Shown here: positions 50,984 to 59,706 of the stretch, in pieces | Position numbering within the stretch: position 1 is the stretch's first letter | How the letters are laid out: each line of letters starts with the position of its first letter | NCBI GenBank assembly: GCA_021799475.1 | Contig: JAJZAJ010000002.1 | Span: 208,855-272,854, forward strand | DNA from: Microcaldota archaeon | Lineage (GTDB): Archaea > Micrarchaeota > Micrarchaeia > Micrarchaeales > Micrarchaeaceae | Direction: 5' to 3' | DNA length: 64,000 bases | The notes under the pieces: model-generated | The model's input: only the letters and a program-made list of their open reading frames with translations | What the model was told of the DNA's origin: nothing | Databases searched by the model: none | Position numbers and translations under genes: made by a program

Positions 50984-51496
50984 ATGGCATTGAAGAAGAG
51001 AAAACATCCGAAGTTCAATGTCCCGAACTACGGGACGAAGAAGCGGGGGCGCGTCAAAGAGAGATGGAGGAAGCAGCGGGGGATCGACAGCAAGAAGAGA
51101 GTCAAGAAGAACTTTGCAGGTGCTGAACCGACTATAGGCTACGGAAACCCTGCGGAAATAAGAGGGGTAAGAGCCAGCGGCAAGAGGCTGCTGATGGTGC
51201 AAAACGTGAATGATATGAAGAACGCGCTGATGATGCCGGATATAGCGAACTTCGACATCATGATAGCGCATGCGGTTTCAAGGCGCAAGAGGGTTCTGAT
51301 GATGGAGATTGCAAAGAAGGGAAATGTGCACGTTACAAACGGGATCAGGAAGCAGGGTAGCATGCAGCAGAAACAGACCAGGACAGAGATGGCAGGGAAT
51401 GCGCCGGGCGCGACGCCGACAGCTGCGGCTCCGGACAAGAAGATCGAGCCTCATGCTCAAGGGCAGGAGGCGAAGAAGGAACCGGTGAAGAAATGA
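50984..51496 (+). CDS. rpl32e: Ribosomal protein eL32 with extended C-terminal tail
   Basis: This archaeal and eukaryotic large-subunit protein has the core KHPKFNVPNYGTKKRG; RWRKQRGIDSKKR; TIGYGNPAEIRG; NVNDMKNALMMPDIANFDI. ATG 50984 (MALKKRKHPKF) is preferred, with GTGAT upstream, although an in-frame ATG exists at 50957. The family core ends near residue 125. The remaining 45 residues are Gln/Ala/Lys-rich low complexity, an unusual tail paralleling that on uL24. The stop overlaps rpl19e by 4 bases. Confidence 0.92.
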   Translation: MALKKRKHPKFNVPNYGTKKRGRVKERWRKQRGIDSKKRVKKNFAGAEPTIGYGNPAEIRGVRASGKRLLMVQNVNDMKNALMMPDIANFDIMIAHAVSRRKRVLMMEIAKKGNVHVTNGIRKQGSMQQKQTRTEMAGNAPGATPTAAAPDKKIEPHAQGQEAKKEPVKK

Positions 51497-51966
51497 GTAT
51501 CAAGCTTACAAAGAGAGTGGCATCAGACATAATGAATAGGGGCGTCAGCGCCATAAGGATAAGCCCTGAGAGGATAGAGGATGCGCAGAAAGCTATAACG
51601 AGGGAAGATGTCAGGGGGCTCATCAAGAGCGGCGTCATATACGCCGTGGAGCCGAAGCATAACAAGAGCATGCGCTCGGTGCTGCTGAGGGAGAAGCGTA
51701 CCAAGGGAAGACGCAGAGGTATAGGAAGGAAGAGAGGCACGAAGAACGCGCGCTCTAGCATGACGCATAAGAAAAAGATAAGGGGGCAGAGGAGGGTGCT
51801 GCTCGCCCTCAAGAAGGACAATTCGATGGACAATGCGGCATTCAAGGTCTTCTACAGGCTTGTCAGGGGAGGCACTTTCGCCAGCAAGGCATCACTTATA
51901 AATCATATAAAGAGCAAAGGTATTGTAATAAGCAACGAGAAGATGGAGCAGCTGAAGCATATATGA
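51493..51966 (+). CDS. rpl19e: Ribosomal protein eL19
   Basis: A 157-residue highly basic, mostly helical protein of the large subunit, found only in archaea and eukaryotes. KRVASDIMNRGVSAIRISPE, GRRRGIGRKRGTKNAR and VFYRLVRGGTFASKASLINH identify it. The ATG overlaps the eL32 stop. It precedes rpl18, the standard order. Confidence 0.95.
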   Translation: MSIKLTKRVASDIMNRGVSAIRISPERIEDAQKAITREDVRGLIKSGVIYAVEPKHNKSMRSVLLREKRTKGRRRGIGRKRGTKNARSSMTHKKKIRGQRRVLLALKKDNSMDNAAFKVFYRLVRGGTFASKASLINHIKSKGIVISNEKMEQLKHI

Positions 51967-51990
51967 TAGCAGAATGTCAACGATGATAGC

Positions 51991-52545
51991 ATGGTAAACT
52001 CAACAAGGTTCAGGATGATAAAAAATAGGAGGCGGTCGTCGGTAACTGACTACAAGAGAAGGATAGCTCTGCTGAAGAGCAGGTTGAACAGGGTAGTAGT
52101 GAGGAAAAGCAACAGGAGCATAAGGATGCAGATAGTCGAATATACGGAAAAGGGAGACAGGATTCTTGCAAGTGCCGGCTCCGGAGAGCTCGCTGCGATG
52201 CAGTGGCAGCCGAGGGCCAACATACCGACGGCATACCTGACTGGGATGCTGCTGGCTAAGAAAGCAAAAGGCATGGCTACGCAGGAGATGGTTCTTGATA
52301 CTGGTCTGTATAAGCCGATAAAGTCATCAGTCGTCTTCGCTGCGGCGAAAGGAGCCATAGATGGAGGCCTTAAGATAGCGAACAATATAGAATTCGATGA
52401 GAAGAGGCTGAGCGGCCAACACATATCAGAATATGCGAAGGCAGCAGGCAAGGACAAGTTCTCAGGCTACAGGAAAGCGAACTTCGATGCACAGAGAATG
52501 AAAGAGATATTTGAAGAATTGAAGAAGAAAATAGCAAGCGCGTGA
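51991..52545 (+). CDS. rpl18: Ribosomal protein uL18
   Basis: A 184-residue 5S rRNA-binding protein. Its core has DYKRRIALLKSRLNRVVVRK, then MQIVEYTEKGDRILASAGS, NIPTAYLTGMLLAKKA and LDTGLYKPIKSSVVFAAAKG, the archaeal pattern. The C-terminus ends in a helix IFEELKKKIASA. A gap of 24 bases separates it from rpl19e. Confidence 0.95.
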   Translation: MVNSTRFRMIKNRRRSSVTDYKRRIALLKSRLNRVVVRKSNRSIRMQIVEYTEKGDRILASAGSGELAAMQWQPRANIPTAYLTGMLLAKKAKGMATQEMVLDTGLYKPIKSSVVFAAAKGAIDGGLKIANNIEFDEKRLSGQHISEYAKAAGKDKFSGYRKANFDAQRMKEIFEELKKKIASA

Positions 52546-52549
52546 TTTA

Positions 52550-53215
52550 TTGGCATGGGAAAATAGGGAAAGGAGAGAGGAGAGGAATACGTTCGACATC
52601 GCCGCATGGGAGCCTAAGACAGCGACAGGGAAGAAAGTAAAGGCGCATGAGATAACTTCGATAGAGCAGATATTCCATGAGGGCAAGAGGATAGAGGAGG
52701 TGGAGATTGTTGATGCCCTTATTCCTGACCTTAAGAACGAGATAATAGAGATCGCCAGCGTGCAGAGGATGACGAAGAATAACAGGAAGGCGAAGTTCAG
52801 GGCTACGGCCGTGGTCGGAGACGGAAGAGGCCATGTTGGAGTCGGAGCGGGCAAGGATTCTGAGGTCAGGGCAGCCATCAACAGTGCAATCAAGAATGCG
52901 AAGTCAAACATAATGCCAATAATGATGGGATGCGGGTCGTGGCAGTGCGCATGCGGCACGAAGCACAGCCTGCCGCTTATATCTAAAGGCAAATGCGGAA
53001 GCGTAGAGGTAATACTGCGGCCTGCACCGAGAGGGCTCGGGGTCGTTGCGAGCGATCCTATAAAGAAGATGCTTGAGCTCGCAGGCGTCAAAGACCTGTG
53101 GAGCTTCTCAAGAGGCAGGACCAGGGCAAAATATAATGTACTCATAGCGACGCAGAGGGCGCTGATGAACAGCGAAAGCATGAAGAACATAGCTACTGTC
53201 GCAGGGAGCACGTAG
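52550..53215 (+). CDS. rps5: Ribosomal protein uS5
   Basis: A 221-residue small-subunit protein at the mRNA entrance and decoding centre. ATAVVGDGRGHVGVGAGKDS, GCGSWQCACGTKHSLPL and PRGLGVVASDPIKKMLELAG are archaeal S5 signatures. The in-frame start is TTG at 52550 (LAWENRERRE, read as Met), preceded by GTGATT. The nearby ATG at 52555 is out of frame and stops at once. It is the last gene of the ribosomal cluster: the usual L30, L15 and SecY do not follow. Confidence 0.94.
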   Translation: MAWENRERREERNTFDIAAWEPKTATGKKVKAHEITSIEQIFHEGKRIEEVEIVDALIPDLKNEIIEIASVQRMTKNNRKAKFRATAVVGDGRGHVGVGAGKDSEVRAAINSAIKNAKSNIMPIMMGCGSWQCACGTKHSLPLISKGKCGSVEVILRPAPRGLGVVASDPIKKMLELAGVKDLWSFSRGRTRAKYNVLIATQRALMNSESMKNIATVAGST

Positions 53216-53262
53216 ATATGTATTTAATTTGTTCTATCCTATCGCTTAGCGAGTGTGAGTGA

Positions 53263-54156
53263 ATGCAACTCCGGAAGTCCCAATCCGCGATGGAATATCT
53301 GATGACGTACGGATGGGCCATACTCATCATCGCCGTCGTGTTGGGAGTTCTGTTCCAGCTGGGAGTCTTTTCCGGCAGCGCGCTGACGCCGAAGGCGGCT
53401 CCTGGAGCATGTCAGGTAGTGAGGCTGGGGGGACAGGCGTCCCTTGAAGGAGAATGCCAGGGGCAGCTGCCTCAGTATGTGATGCAGATTTCGGAACCTG
53501 TAAGCGGCGGGTCTATAGCTTTCATGGAGGTTCCGAATTCCAACTATCTGACATTTAATCCACAACACAATTTTACCATATCAGTATGGATAAATGTAGT
53601 GACCCAGACGAGCGGTTTTATCAATGAACTTTACCAGATAGGGTTTGGTAACACTACCTGCAATAATGATTATATGGAAGGCGTGATACGGAACAGCTAT
53701 TACAGCATACAGATGACAAGAGGAACCGCACAGCCTATGTTTTACCAATACAGCCTGAACAAATGGTACAACTTTGTGGGTACTTATAACTCAATATCAG
53801 CATCATCGAATATGGTAGCCCTGTATGCAGACAGTACATTTGTAGGAGGAGGCGCGGGTGGAACCTCTCAGATGACTACAAACAATTTATTTGCGGGCAT
53901 CTGCTCCAATCCAGGAGCGATAAACCTGATGGACGTAGCGAACCTGCAGGTGTACAATGCGTCTCTGTCGTCGAATGAGATTGAGGCGTTATACGCGGAA
54001 GGGATAGGGGGCGCTCCGATAAAGATCCAGGACATAGCGGGATGGTGGCCCCTTAACGGCAATTTGAATGATTACTCGGGAAACAACAACAATGGCCAGG
54101 CGCATGGAAGCATATCGTTCAACGGCAGCTGGCAGAGCGGGTATACTCCGCCGTAA
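53263..54156 (+). CDS. Pilin-like LamG-domain surface protein (copy 1)
   Basis: The 297-residue protein starts with a type IV pilin-like signal: basic start, QSAMEYLMTYGWAILIIAVV with Glu at +5-like position and a hydrophobic helix. Pilin peptidase would cut before the helix. Residues about 75-297 form a LamG (concanavalin A-like) domain ending GWWPLNGNLNDYSGNNNNG. The N-terminal 69 residues from Lys5 are identical to those of the next gene, while the LamG parts differ. It is likely a surface adhesion pilin or pilus tip protein. Confidence 0.8.
   Translation: MQLRKSQSAMEYLMTYGWAILIIAVVLGVLFQLGVFSGSALTPKAAPGACQVVRLGGQASLEGECQGQLPQYVMQISEPVSGGSIAFMEVPNSNYLTFNPQHNFTISVWINVVTQTSGFINELYQIGFGNTTCNNDYMEGVIRNSYYSIQMTRGTAQPMFYQYSLNKWYNFVGTYNSISASSNMVALYADSTFVGGGAGGTSQMTTNNLFAGICSNPGAINLMDVANLQVYNASLSSNEIEALYAEGIGGAPIKIQDIAGWWPLNGNLNDYSGNNNNGQAHGSISFNGSWQSGYTPP
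53275..53481 (+). repeat. Conserved pilin module, copy 1
   Basis: It encodes 69 residues identical to those at 54221-54427. The DNA differs at roughly 20 mostly third-codon positions, so protein identity is kept by selection and is not a recent copy. The LamG domains that follow have diverged. Confidence 0.8.
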
Positions 54157-54214
54157 AACCAGAGAGACTAAGCGATAATTTTTATTCCTTCTTCTCTATT
54201 AACTAGAGGTTGTA

Positions 54215-55072
54215 ATGTACAAATCCCAGTCCGCAATGGAATACCTCATGACGTACGGATGGGCCATCCTCATCATCGCCGTCGTATTGGGAGTGCTGTT
54301 CCAATTGGGTGTCTTTTCCGGTAGCGCACTGACGCCGAAGGCGGCTCCGGGTGCGTGCCAGGTGGTGCGGCTGGGAGGTCAGGCGTCCCTTGAAGGAGAA
54401 TGCCAGGGGCAGCTGCCTCAGTATGTTGCAAACTTTTCTGGTGCGTCCACTGCGCATATAAGCGGCATTTCAGACGCGAATTTCCCATCAGGAACGCAAC
54501 AGGTAAGCATTTTTGCATGGATAAGGACGACACAAAGCACTACATTCCCTATGGCTTTTATATATGGTATGTATGGCGTTGCCGGCCAGGCCTGGGCATT
54601 GGGCATTTATAACGGACGGACGTGCCCAGATGATTGGGTGGGCCATACTTGCGATCCAAACCTATTCGTAAATGATGGAAAGTGGCACTTTATCAGTTTT
54701 ACTTACAATGGAGTATCAACAGATATCACCACAGATTATGTTGATGGGAATGCTGGAGTAATAGTTTCCAACTCGACAGCGCCAAACGCCAACGTTGGCA
54801 GCGGCAGTGCAGGATATATCGGATATGGCACAAATGAATACTTCATAGGCCAGCTCGCCAATATACAACTTTATAACACCTCGCTCTCGGCAAATGAAGT
54901 GCACGCTTTGTACCTTGAGGGTATCGGTGGAGCACCGGTCAAGATACAGAACCTCGTGGGATGGTGGCCTCTCAACGGAAATGCGCAGGATTACTCGGGA
55001 AACAACGATAACGGGCAAGCCGCAGGAGGGGTTTCCTTCAACAGCAGTTGGACCTCGTCATACACGCCATAG
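54215..55072 (+). CDS. Pilin-like LamG-domain surface protein (copy 2)
   Basis: The 285-residue paralogue of the preceding gene has the same pilin-type leader MYKSQSAMEYLMTYGWAILI and the conserved linker with two Cys (GACQVVRL; GECQGQL). Its LamG domain is different, containing an extra Cys-rich loop (TCPDDWVGHTCDP), and ends GWWPLNGNAQDYSGNNDNG. Separate start, TATA-like upstream sequence and short spacer suggest independent expression. The variable LamG domain on a constant pilin module suggests different ligand specificities. Confidence 0.8.
   Translation: MYKSQSAMEYLMTYGWAILIIAVVLGVLFQLGVFSGSALTPKAAPGACQVVRLGGQASLEGECQGQLPQYVANFSGASTAHISGISDANFPSGTQQVSIFAWIRTTQSTTFPMAFIYGMYGVAGQAWALGIYNGRTCPDDWVGHTCDPNLFVNDGKWHFISFTYNGVSTDITTDYVDGNAGVIVSNSTAPNANVGSGSAGYIGYGTNEYFIGQLANIQLYNTSLSANEVHALYLEGIGGAPVKIQNLVGWWPLNGNAQDYSGNNDNGQAAGGVSFNSSWTSSYTP
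54221..54427 (+). repeat. Conserved pilin module, copy 2
   Basis: It is the partner of 53275-53481. Protein sequence is identical for 69 residues with synonymous differences. Confidence 0.8.
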
Positions 55073-55082
55073 CGCATAGCAA

Positions 55083-55856
55083 CTAGCTGGCTGGCAGGGG
55101 CTTCAGAAACTGCGAGTTAGTGCGCAGCCATCTTCTTCTCTCCTTATAGTCAGGGATTACAGATGACACCGTCTGCCAGAATCTTTTTGAATGGTTCCTT
55201 ATTTTCGTATGTGCCAGTTCGTGGACTGCCACATATTCCAGTATATGCTGTGGCGCATGGAGAAGCCGGAAATTCAGTATTATATTGTTGTCCCTTGAAC
55301 ACGACCCCCATGTAGTCAGATTGTCCCGGAGAGTTATAGTCCCGATAGTACTGCAAAAATGCTTTTCGTTGATCGCATGCACCATACGACACAAGTCGGG
55401 CAAGTATGTTTTCTCTATGAATCTGCGTATGCGGAGATTGATGCGGGCGCTGCTCGCAGAAATAGGGGCAGTTACATAAATTGATCCGTTGAATGTACTG
55501 ATTTTTATCCTTTCCGCATCAGTCCTCAATATGTTCACGGATAATTTATTATCCAGTATATATAGGGTGTCCTTGTCATTGAAATTTATTTCCGGCATTC
55601 CGAGAAATCTGCCGGGATCTTTCTGCAAAGCGTTCGACATCCTGCGGTATAGCTCCGTTGCTGCCTTTCCGGCGCTCCTGCCGCTCATCCGTTCCGGCAC
55701 CTTTATTACAAGAAAGTCTCCGCGTACGCGTGCATAGCAGTTTCTTATCTGAGCTCTAAGCACCTTGACACTTATAGTCCTACCGGCTACCGAGATAGGC
55801 GTCAGCCCTTCCGTAATTTCAGTTATTTCCCCAATCTCAATCACCCGGCTTATCAA
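55083..55856 (-). CDS. YgjP-like zinc metallopeptidase
   Basis: The 257-residue protein carries the zinc site VAVHELAHTKIRNHSKRFW (HExxH with a third His in NHS) and the WGSCS motif in its approach (TTWGSCSRDN), as in the YgjP/M48-like DUF45 family. These are short metallopeptidases of uncertain substrate, often linked to protein quality control. The start codon is TTG at 55856 or GTG at 55844. It is divergent from csl4, with 83 bases between the TTG and the preferred csl4 start, and convergent to the second pilin-LamG gene. Confidence 0.82.
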   Translation of the reverse strand: MISRVIEIGEITEITEGLTPISVAGRTISVKVLRAQIRNCYARVRGDFLVIKVPERMSGRSAGKAATELYRRMSNALQKDPGRFLGMPEINFNDKDTLYILDNKLSVNILRTDAERIKISTFNGSIYVTAPISASSARINLRIRRFIEKTYLPDLCRMVHAINEKHFCSTIGTITLRDNLTTWGSCSRDNNIILNFRLLHAPQHILEYVAVHELAHTKIRNHSKRFWQTVSSVIPDYKERRRWLRTNSQFLKPLPAS

Positions 55857-55939
55857 AACAGTTAAATTCCTTTATGCGAAAGCTATTATACACAGCAGAT
55901 TCTTTTTGTTTATTTCACCCTGCTTTGGACCGTGAGCGC

Positions 55940-56578
55940 ATGGATATATCAGATGGCCAGTTGGTACTGCCAGGCGATATGCTGGCTACAGAAGAGGAGG
56001 CTGCTCCATCTGATAACACCTATGTAGATGAAGGTTGCATATATTCATCTATCATCGGACATGCGTCGGTTAAAGATGGCAAGATATCGGTGCATAATCA
56101 CATCAACGAGATGAGAAAAATAGAGAAGGGGATGCTGGTCATAGGCACAGTGACTGATGACCTGCCTGCAGTATCGTTTGTCAAGATAGGCACGATGTTT
56201 GTCGATGGGAAAAAATATATAGCAGTTAAAGATGGCAAGCTGCTTGTCCCGAAGCCGAGGTCCGAGGGTTTTGGCAGGGGAAGGCATGATGATAGAAGGG
56301 GAGGAGGCGGATTCAGCCAGCCAGGTGCAAAGATGCCAAGACTGTGCTCTTCAGGAGACGTGATACTAGCAAGAGTGCTTGATGACGCTGATGACATCTA
56401 TCTTTTAGGAGTAAGGGATCCCGAATGCGGAGTAATTCTGTCGTCATGTGAGGTGTGTGGATCCAAGATGGGGTTCAACGGCCGCGGACTTTCGTGCCCT
56501 TCCTGCAGCCACAGGCAGACAAGAAAAGTAAGCCAATATTATGGCAGAACGGAAGATATTAAGAGACTGTTTCAGTAA
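55940..56578 (+). CDS. csl4: Exosome complex component Csl4
   Basis: The cap subunit of the archaeal RNA exosome recruits RNA and DnaG to the degradation core. From ATG 55940 (MDISDGQLVLPGDMLA) the family order is seen: N-terminal domain VLPGDMLATEEE, S1-like domain (residues about 60-160, with KMPRLCSSGDVILARVLDDA) and zinc ribbon CEVCG...CPSC. An in-frame ATG at 55874 would add 22 residues lacking family support. The S1 domain holds a Gly/Arg-rich insert (FGRGRHDDRRGGGG). The gene precedes rpoL, a common archaeal neighbour. Confidence 0.88.
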   Translation: MDISDGQLVLPGDMLATEEEAAPSDNTYVDEGCIYSSIIGHASVKDGKISVHNHINEMRKIEKGMLVIGTVTDDLPAVSFVKIGTMFVDGKKYIAVKDGKLLVPKPRSEGFGRGRHDDRRGGGGFSQPGAKMPRLCSSGDVILARVLDDADDIYLLGVRDPECGVILSSCEVCGSKMGFNGRGLSCPSCSHRQTRKVSQYYGRTEDIKRLFQ

Positions 56579-56637
56579 TATGTCGTTATAGGTTATAGTT
56601 GTCACAGTTATAATACAGTTATGCTTGGAGTGATTGC

Positions 56638-56916
56638 ATGAAAATGAATGTTCTGAAAGATGAAGGAAATGAGATGAGCATCGAGTTCGATACTGACGAT
56701 GTGACTGTGCCGGATCTGATAGCGGCGCAGATGCTTAAGAACCCGGATGTGGAATTTGCAGGAGTAGAGAAAGAGCATCCGGAAGTCGGCCACCCGAAAC
56801 TGCTCATAAAAACCGGCAAAAAGAAACCTAAGGATGCGCTTGCCAAAGCATTGGAGGAGATAGAAGAACAGCTCGAAGAGATCAAGAAAGGGATATCCTC
56901 ATCATCAAAGAAATGA
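56638..56916 (+). CDS. rpoL: DNA-directed RNA polymerase subunit L
   Basis: A 92-residue Rpb11-like subunit that pairs with subunit D in the polymerase assembly platform. Typical elements are MSIEFDTDDVTVPDLIAAQM, the HP motif in EVGHPKLLIKT and a C-terminal helix (ALAKALEEIEEQLEEIKK). The family's NLLR segment is altered to DLIA here. It follows csl4 by 59 bases. Confidence 0.9.
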   Translation: MKMNVLKDEGNEMSIEFDTDDVTVPDLIAAQMLKNPDVEFAGVEKEHPEVGHPKLLIKTGKKKPKDALAKALEEIEEQLEEIKKGISSSSKK

Positions 56917-56984
56917 GATTGCTTCGCGCCTGTGGCTATAATACATTTTTATTGCTTGCTCTCTTATTATAAGATAGGGGTTGC

Positions 56985-59696
56985 ATGCTGCCGAAGCTTA
57001 TCGATATGTCTAGCGCCCAGATTGCTGTAGAGTTCATAGTTGTCTATAGTTTTGTGCTGCTTGTCTTTGTGACATTTTTCTCGCTTGTTGCGAGCCAGAG
57101 CGCGACAGGGTTGAGCCAGCAGCAATATTCTACAGTGCAGCTGGTCGCAGAGGATGTCGCAGCATACATAAACCAGGCGGTCGTATCGGGCAGCGGCTAC
57201 AATGCATCCGTCCAGATAGATTCCGGCATAGGCCTCTCACAATACAATATATCGATAAGCACTAGCGGGATAGTCATAGCCTCTTTCAAGACAGGGGGCC
57301 AGACGCTTTCAGCGCAGGCTTCCAGCGATGCAAGGAACCTGCACATAAACGGAACGTTAGTAGCCGGAACAGCAAACGGCACGGCGCTCTACCAGATACC
57401 GGCGTATACGGGATTGCTCAGGGTAGCTAACAGAGACGGCATAATCTACATAGACCAGACGCCTCCCAACATCAGCGTTGCGAGCTTCGTTTACGCGAAA
57501 CAGGTGGCAGATCAGAAGGTAGCAGACTTCAATGGGACCTTAAGCAATATATCAACTACGAAAACGACACTTTCCTCTAATGCCTATACAGTAACAGCAT
57601 GGATTGACCCAGTAGGTCCCGAAGTAACTCGGGCCATAATAGGCTCGATGACCGCAGGGGGGCTAGAATTCAGGCTAACTACAAACAATTATCTAGACAT
57701 CCTGAAGGAAGATATTGCCGATATAGGGTCATCTTCTTCGCCGGTTGCAAATAACGCATGGAGCTTTGTCGCTGCCACATACAACGATGTGTCTGGAAAT
57801 TATGCTTTCTATATAAACGGGGCTGCTGCGGGATCTGGAGCCGGTATCGCTCCTCTTACCCCTTTCAAGCTTGCAATAGGGAAGAATCCGCCGAATGGCG
57901 CAGACTATGAATATTTCAATGGAATCATGTCCAATGTGCAGATCTACAACATTACACTGTCGTCTCAGCAGATACTCTCGCTGTATAAACAGGGCATTGG
58001 GGCAGCCCCTTTACTCCCGCAGAACACGATATCATGGTATCCGTTAAATGGAGATGCAAATGATTATTCCGGGAATGGCAACAGCGGCTACCCGGGTTTC
58101 GTCTCCTACCAGAACGCGGTGCAGATAGCTGCAACTGTTTACAATAATAGAGGGATACCGTCTGCAGGAGATCCTGTAGGAATAGCATCCGCATATCCTG
58201 GGTTATTCAATGGAGGAAATGGTGCGGCTGTTGGCCTTACTAACGCTTATGGCAACACCACTGCGGTATTCAGCTCGAATGCGGGTATAGGAAGATTCAA
58301 CGTAACAGTAAATGCATTCAACGGTAACTCAACACTATACAATGCTGCTTCAGGAAATGGATTGGTTGACTGGTTTCCGCTTGACGAAGGTGGAGGGAGC
58401 TATGTATATGACGAGAGCGGATCGAACGCAATAGGAACTTTCCTATCTCCAAAATGGTCGCCTATGCCGGACAACTCTTCGAATATATTCGGTATGTCTT
58501 TCCTCGGTTCCAATCAGATATATGTGGGAAAGAAATACTTCCAGGGAAACTCGTTTACCGTATCGGGATGGGTGTTCTGGCCGGCAAACACGAATATGGT
58601 GCAGAGTACTACACACAACGACCTTTCCTTCCTTGTCAGCGGTGCTTCATATACGGATAACCTGATAGTTATGTCGGATAGGGCAGGATTCTGGAATATG
58701 GTAATAAACGCGCAGCAGCTTGAATGCAGCACAGGCCCATCAGCCGGCAGCTGGTATGATTTCACCGGGACGTGGAACAATGCTACCGGCATACAGGCAA
58801 TATACATCAACGGCACAGAAGCGTGTTCCAGAAAGAGCAGCATTGCCGCAGAGACAAACGCTCCGATGCTTATAGGTGGAGGCGGCCCGGTAGGCACTGA
58901 TGATGACGGAGGCGCATGGTTCAACGGCACTCTCTCGAACCTGCAGATATACAATACAACTCTCGCGCCGGCACAGATAGGTCAAATATTCAAAAACGGA
59001 ATATCGGGATTGCCGCTGCCGAATATAGGATTGGTTGGATGGTTCCCGCTCGCAGGCAACCCTAATGACTACAGCATATATGGAAATAACGGGATTATAG
59101 TAGGCAGCAATACCGTCCATAACCTGCAGGTCACGTTGCCACACAGCGCGGGTGGAACGCTATACTCGTCATTCAACGGTTCTTCTGGGGTAATAACTTT
59201 CACTCCTAAACTGCCTGGCACGGTCTGCAACATCACGGTTACGGCATGGTCATACGAAAATGGTCCATCTGCGTACAGCGCGACGAATACAAAACAGAAA
59301 GGAGGGGTGTTTAGCCTTACAGGCTCCAGCAACAACGGATGGCTAGAGGATATGTACAACCCGATAAAATTTGAGTTTCTGATAAGGAATGGGACAAATG
59401 CAAACTCATGGAATATAACCGGAAGCTATTTGGGCCACTGGATATTCTCTTCGGCCATAATAAACGACGGGTTTGCCACAGGATATATAAACGACGTCAA
59501 CGTGACGGGAAGGCCGAAATATATCGGGTGCGTATCCTTGCAGAATGGTGCGATAGGAAGGTCGGAAGGGAGAGTGTTCAACGGCAGCATAGCGGATGTG
59601 CAGGTGTACAATTCCGTGCTGACCCAGGCGCAGCTCCAGCAGCTCTATGTTGCCGGGATAAATCCGTCGAGGCAATTCTCGCTCGGTTCGGGTTGA
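56985..59696 (+). CDS. Multidomain pilin-like LamG surface protein
   Basis: The 903-residue protein begins with a pilin-type region SSAQIAVEFIVVYSFVLLVF (Glu after the likely cleavage site, then a long helix). Three LamG-type modules follow, at about residues 155-345, 470-690 and 710-895, with closing motifs SWYPLNGDANDYSGNGNSG and GWFPLAGNPNDYS. A Big-1/Ig-like domain (residues about 365-455, AATVYNNRGIPSAGDPVGIA) lies between. A TATA-like TTATTATAAGAT about 25 bases ahead suggests a leaderless start. It is the first gene of a run of four exported proteins and likely a surface adhesin. Confidence 0.75.
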   Translation: MLPKLIDMSSAQIAVEFIVVYSFVLLVFVTFFSLVASQSATGLSQQQYSTVQLVAEDVAAYINQAVVSGSGYNASVQIDSGIGLSQYNISISTSGIVIASFKTGGQTLSAQASSDARNLHINGTLVAGTANGTALYQIPAYTGLLRVANRDGIIYIDQTPPNISVASFVYAKQVADQKVADFNGTLSNISTTKTTLSSNAYTVTAWIDPVGPEVTRAIIGSMTAGGLEFRLTTNNYLDILKEDIADIGSSSSPVANNAWSFVAATYNDVSGNYAFYINGAAAGSGAGIAPLTPFKLAIGKNPPNGADYEYFNGIMSNVQIYNITLSSQQILSLYKQGIGAAPLLPQNTISWYPLNGDANDYSGNGNSGYPGFVSYQNAVQIAATVYNNRGIPSAGDPVGIASAYPGLFNGGNGAAVGLTNAYGNTTAVFSSNAGIGRFNVTVNAFNGNSTLYNAASGNGLVDWFPLDEGGGSYVYDESGSNAIGTFLSPKWSPMPDNSSNIFGMSFLGSNQIYVGKKYFQGNSFTVSGWVFWPANTNMVQSTTHNDLSFLVSGASYTDNLIVMSDRAGFWNMVINAQQLECSTGPSAGSWYDFTGTWNNATGIQAIYINGTEACSRKSSIAAETNAPMLIGGGGPVGTDDDGGAWFNGTLSNLQIYNTTLAPAQIGQIFKNGISGLPLPNIGLVGWFPLAGNPNDYSIYGNNGIIVGSNTVHNLQVTLPHSAGGTLYSSFNGSSGVITFTPKLPGTVCNITVTAWSYENGPSAYSATNTKQKGGVFSLTGSSNNGWLEDMYNPIKFEFLIRNGTNANSWNITGSYLGHWIFSSAIINDGFATGYINDVNVTGRPKYIGCVSLQNGAIGRSEGRVFNGSIADVQVYNSVLTQAQLQQLYVAGINPSRQFSLGSG

Positions 59697-59706
59697 TGGT
59701 GGTTAT

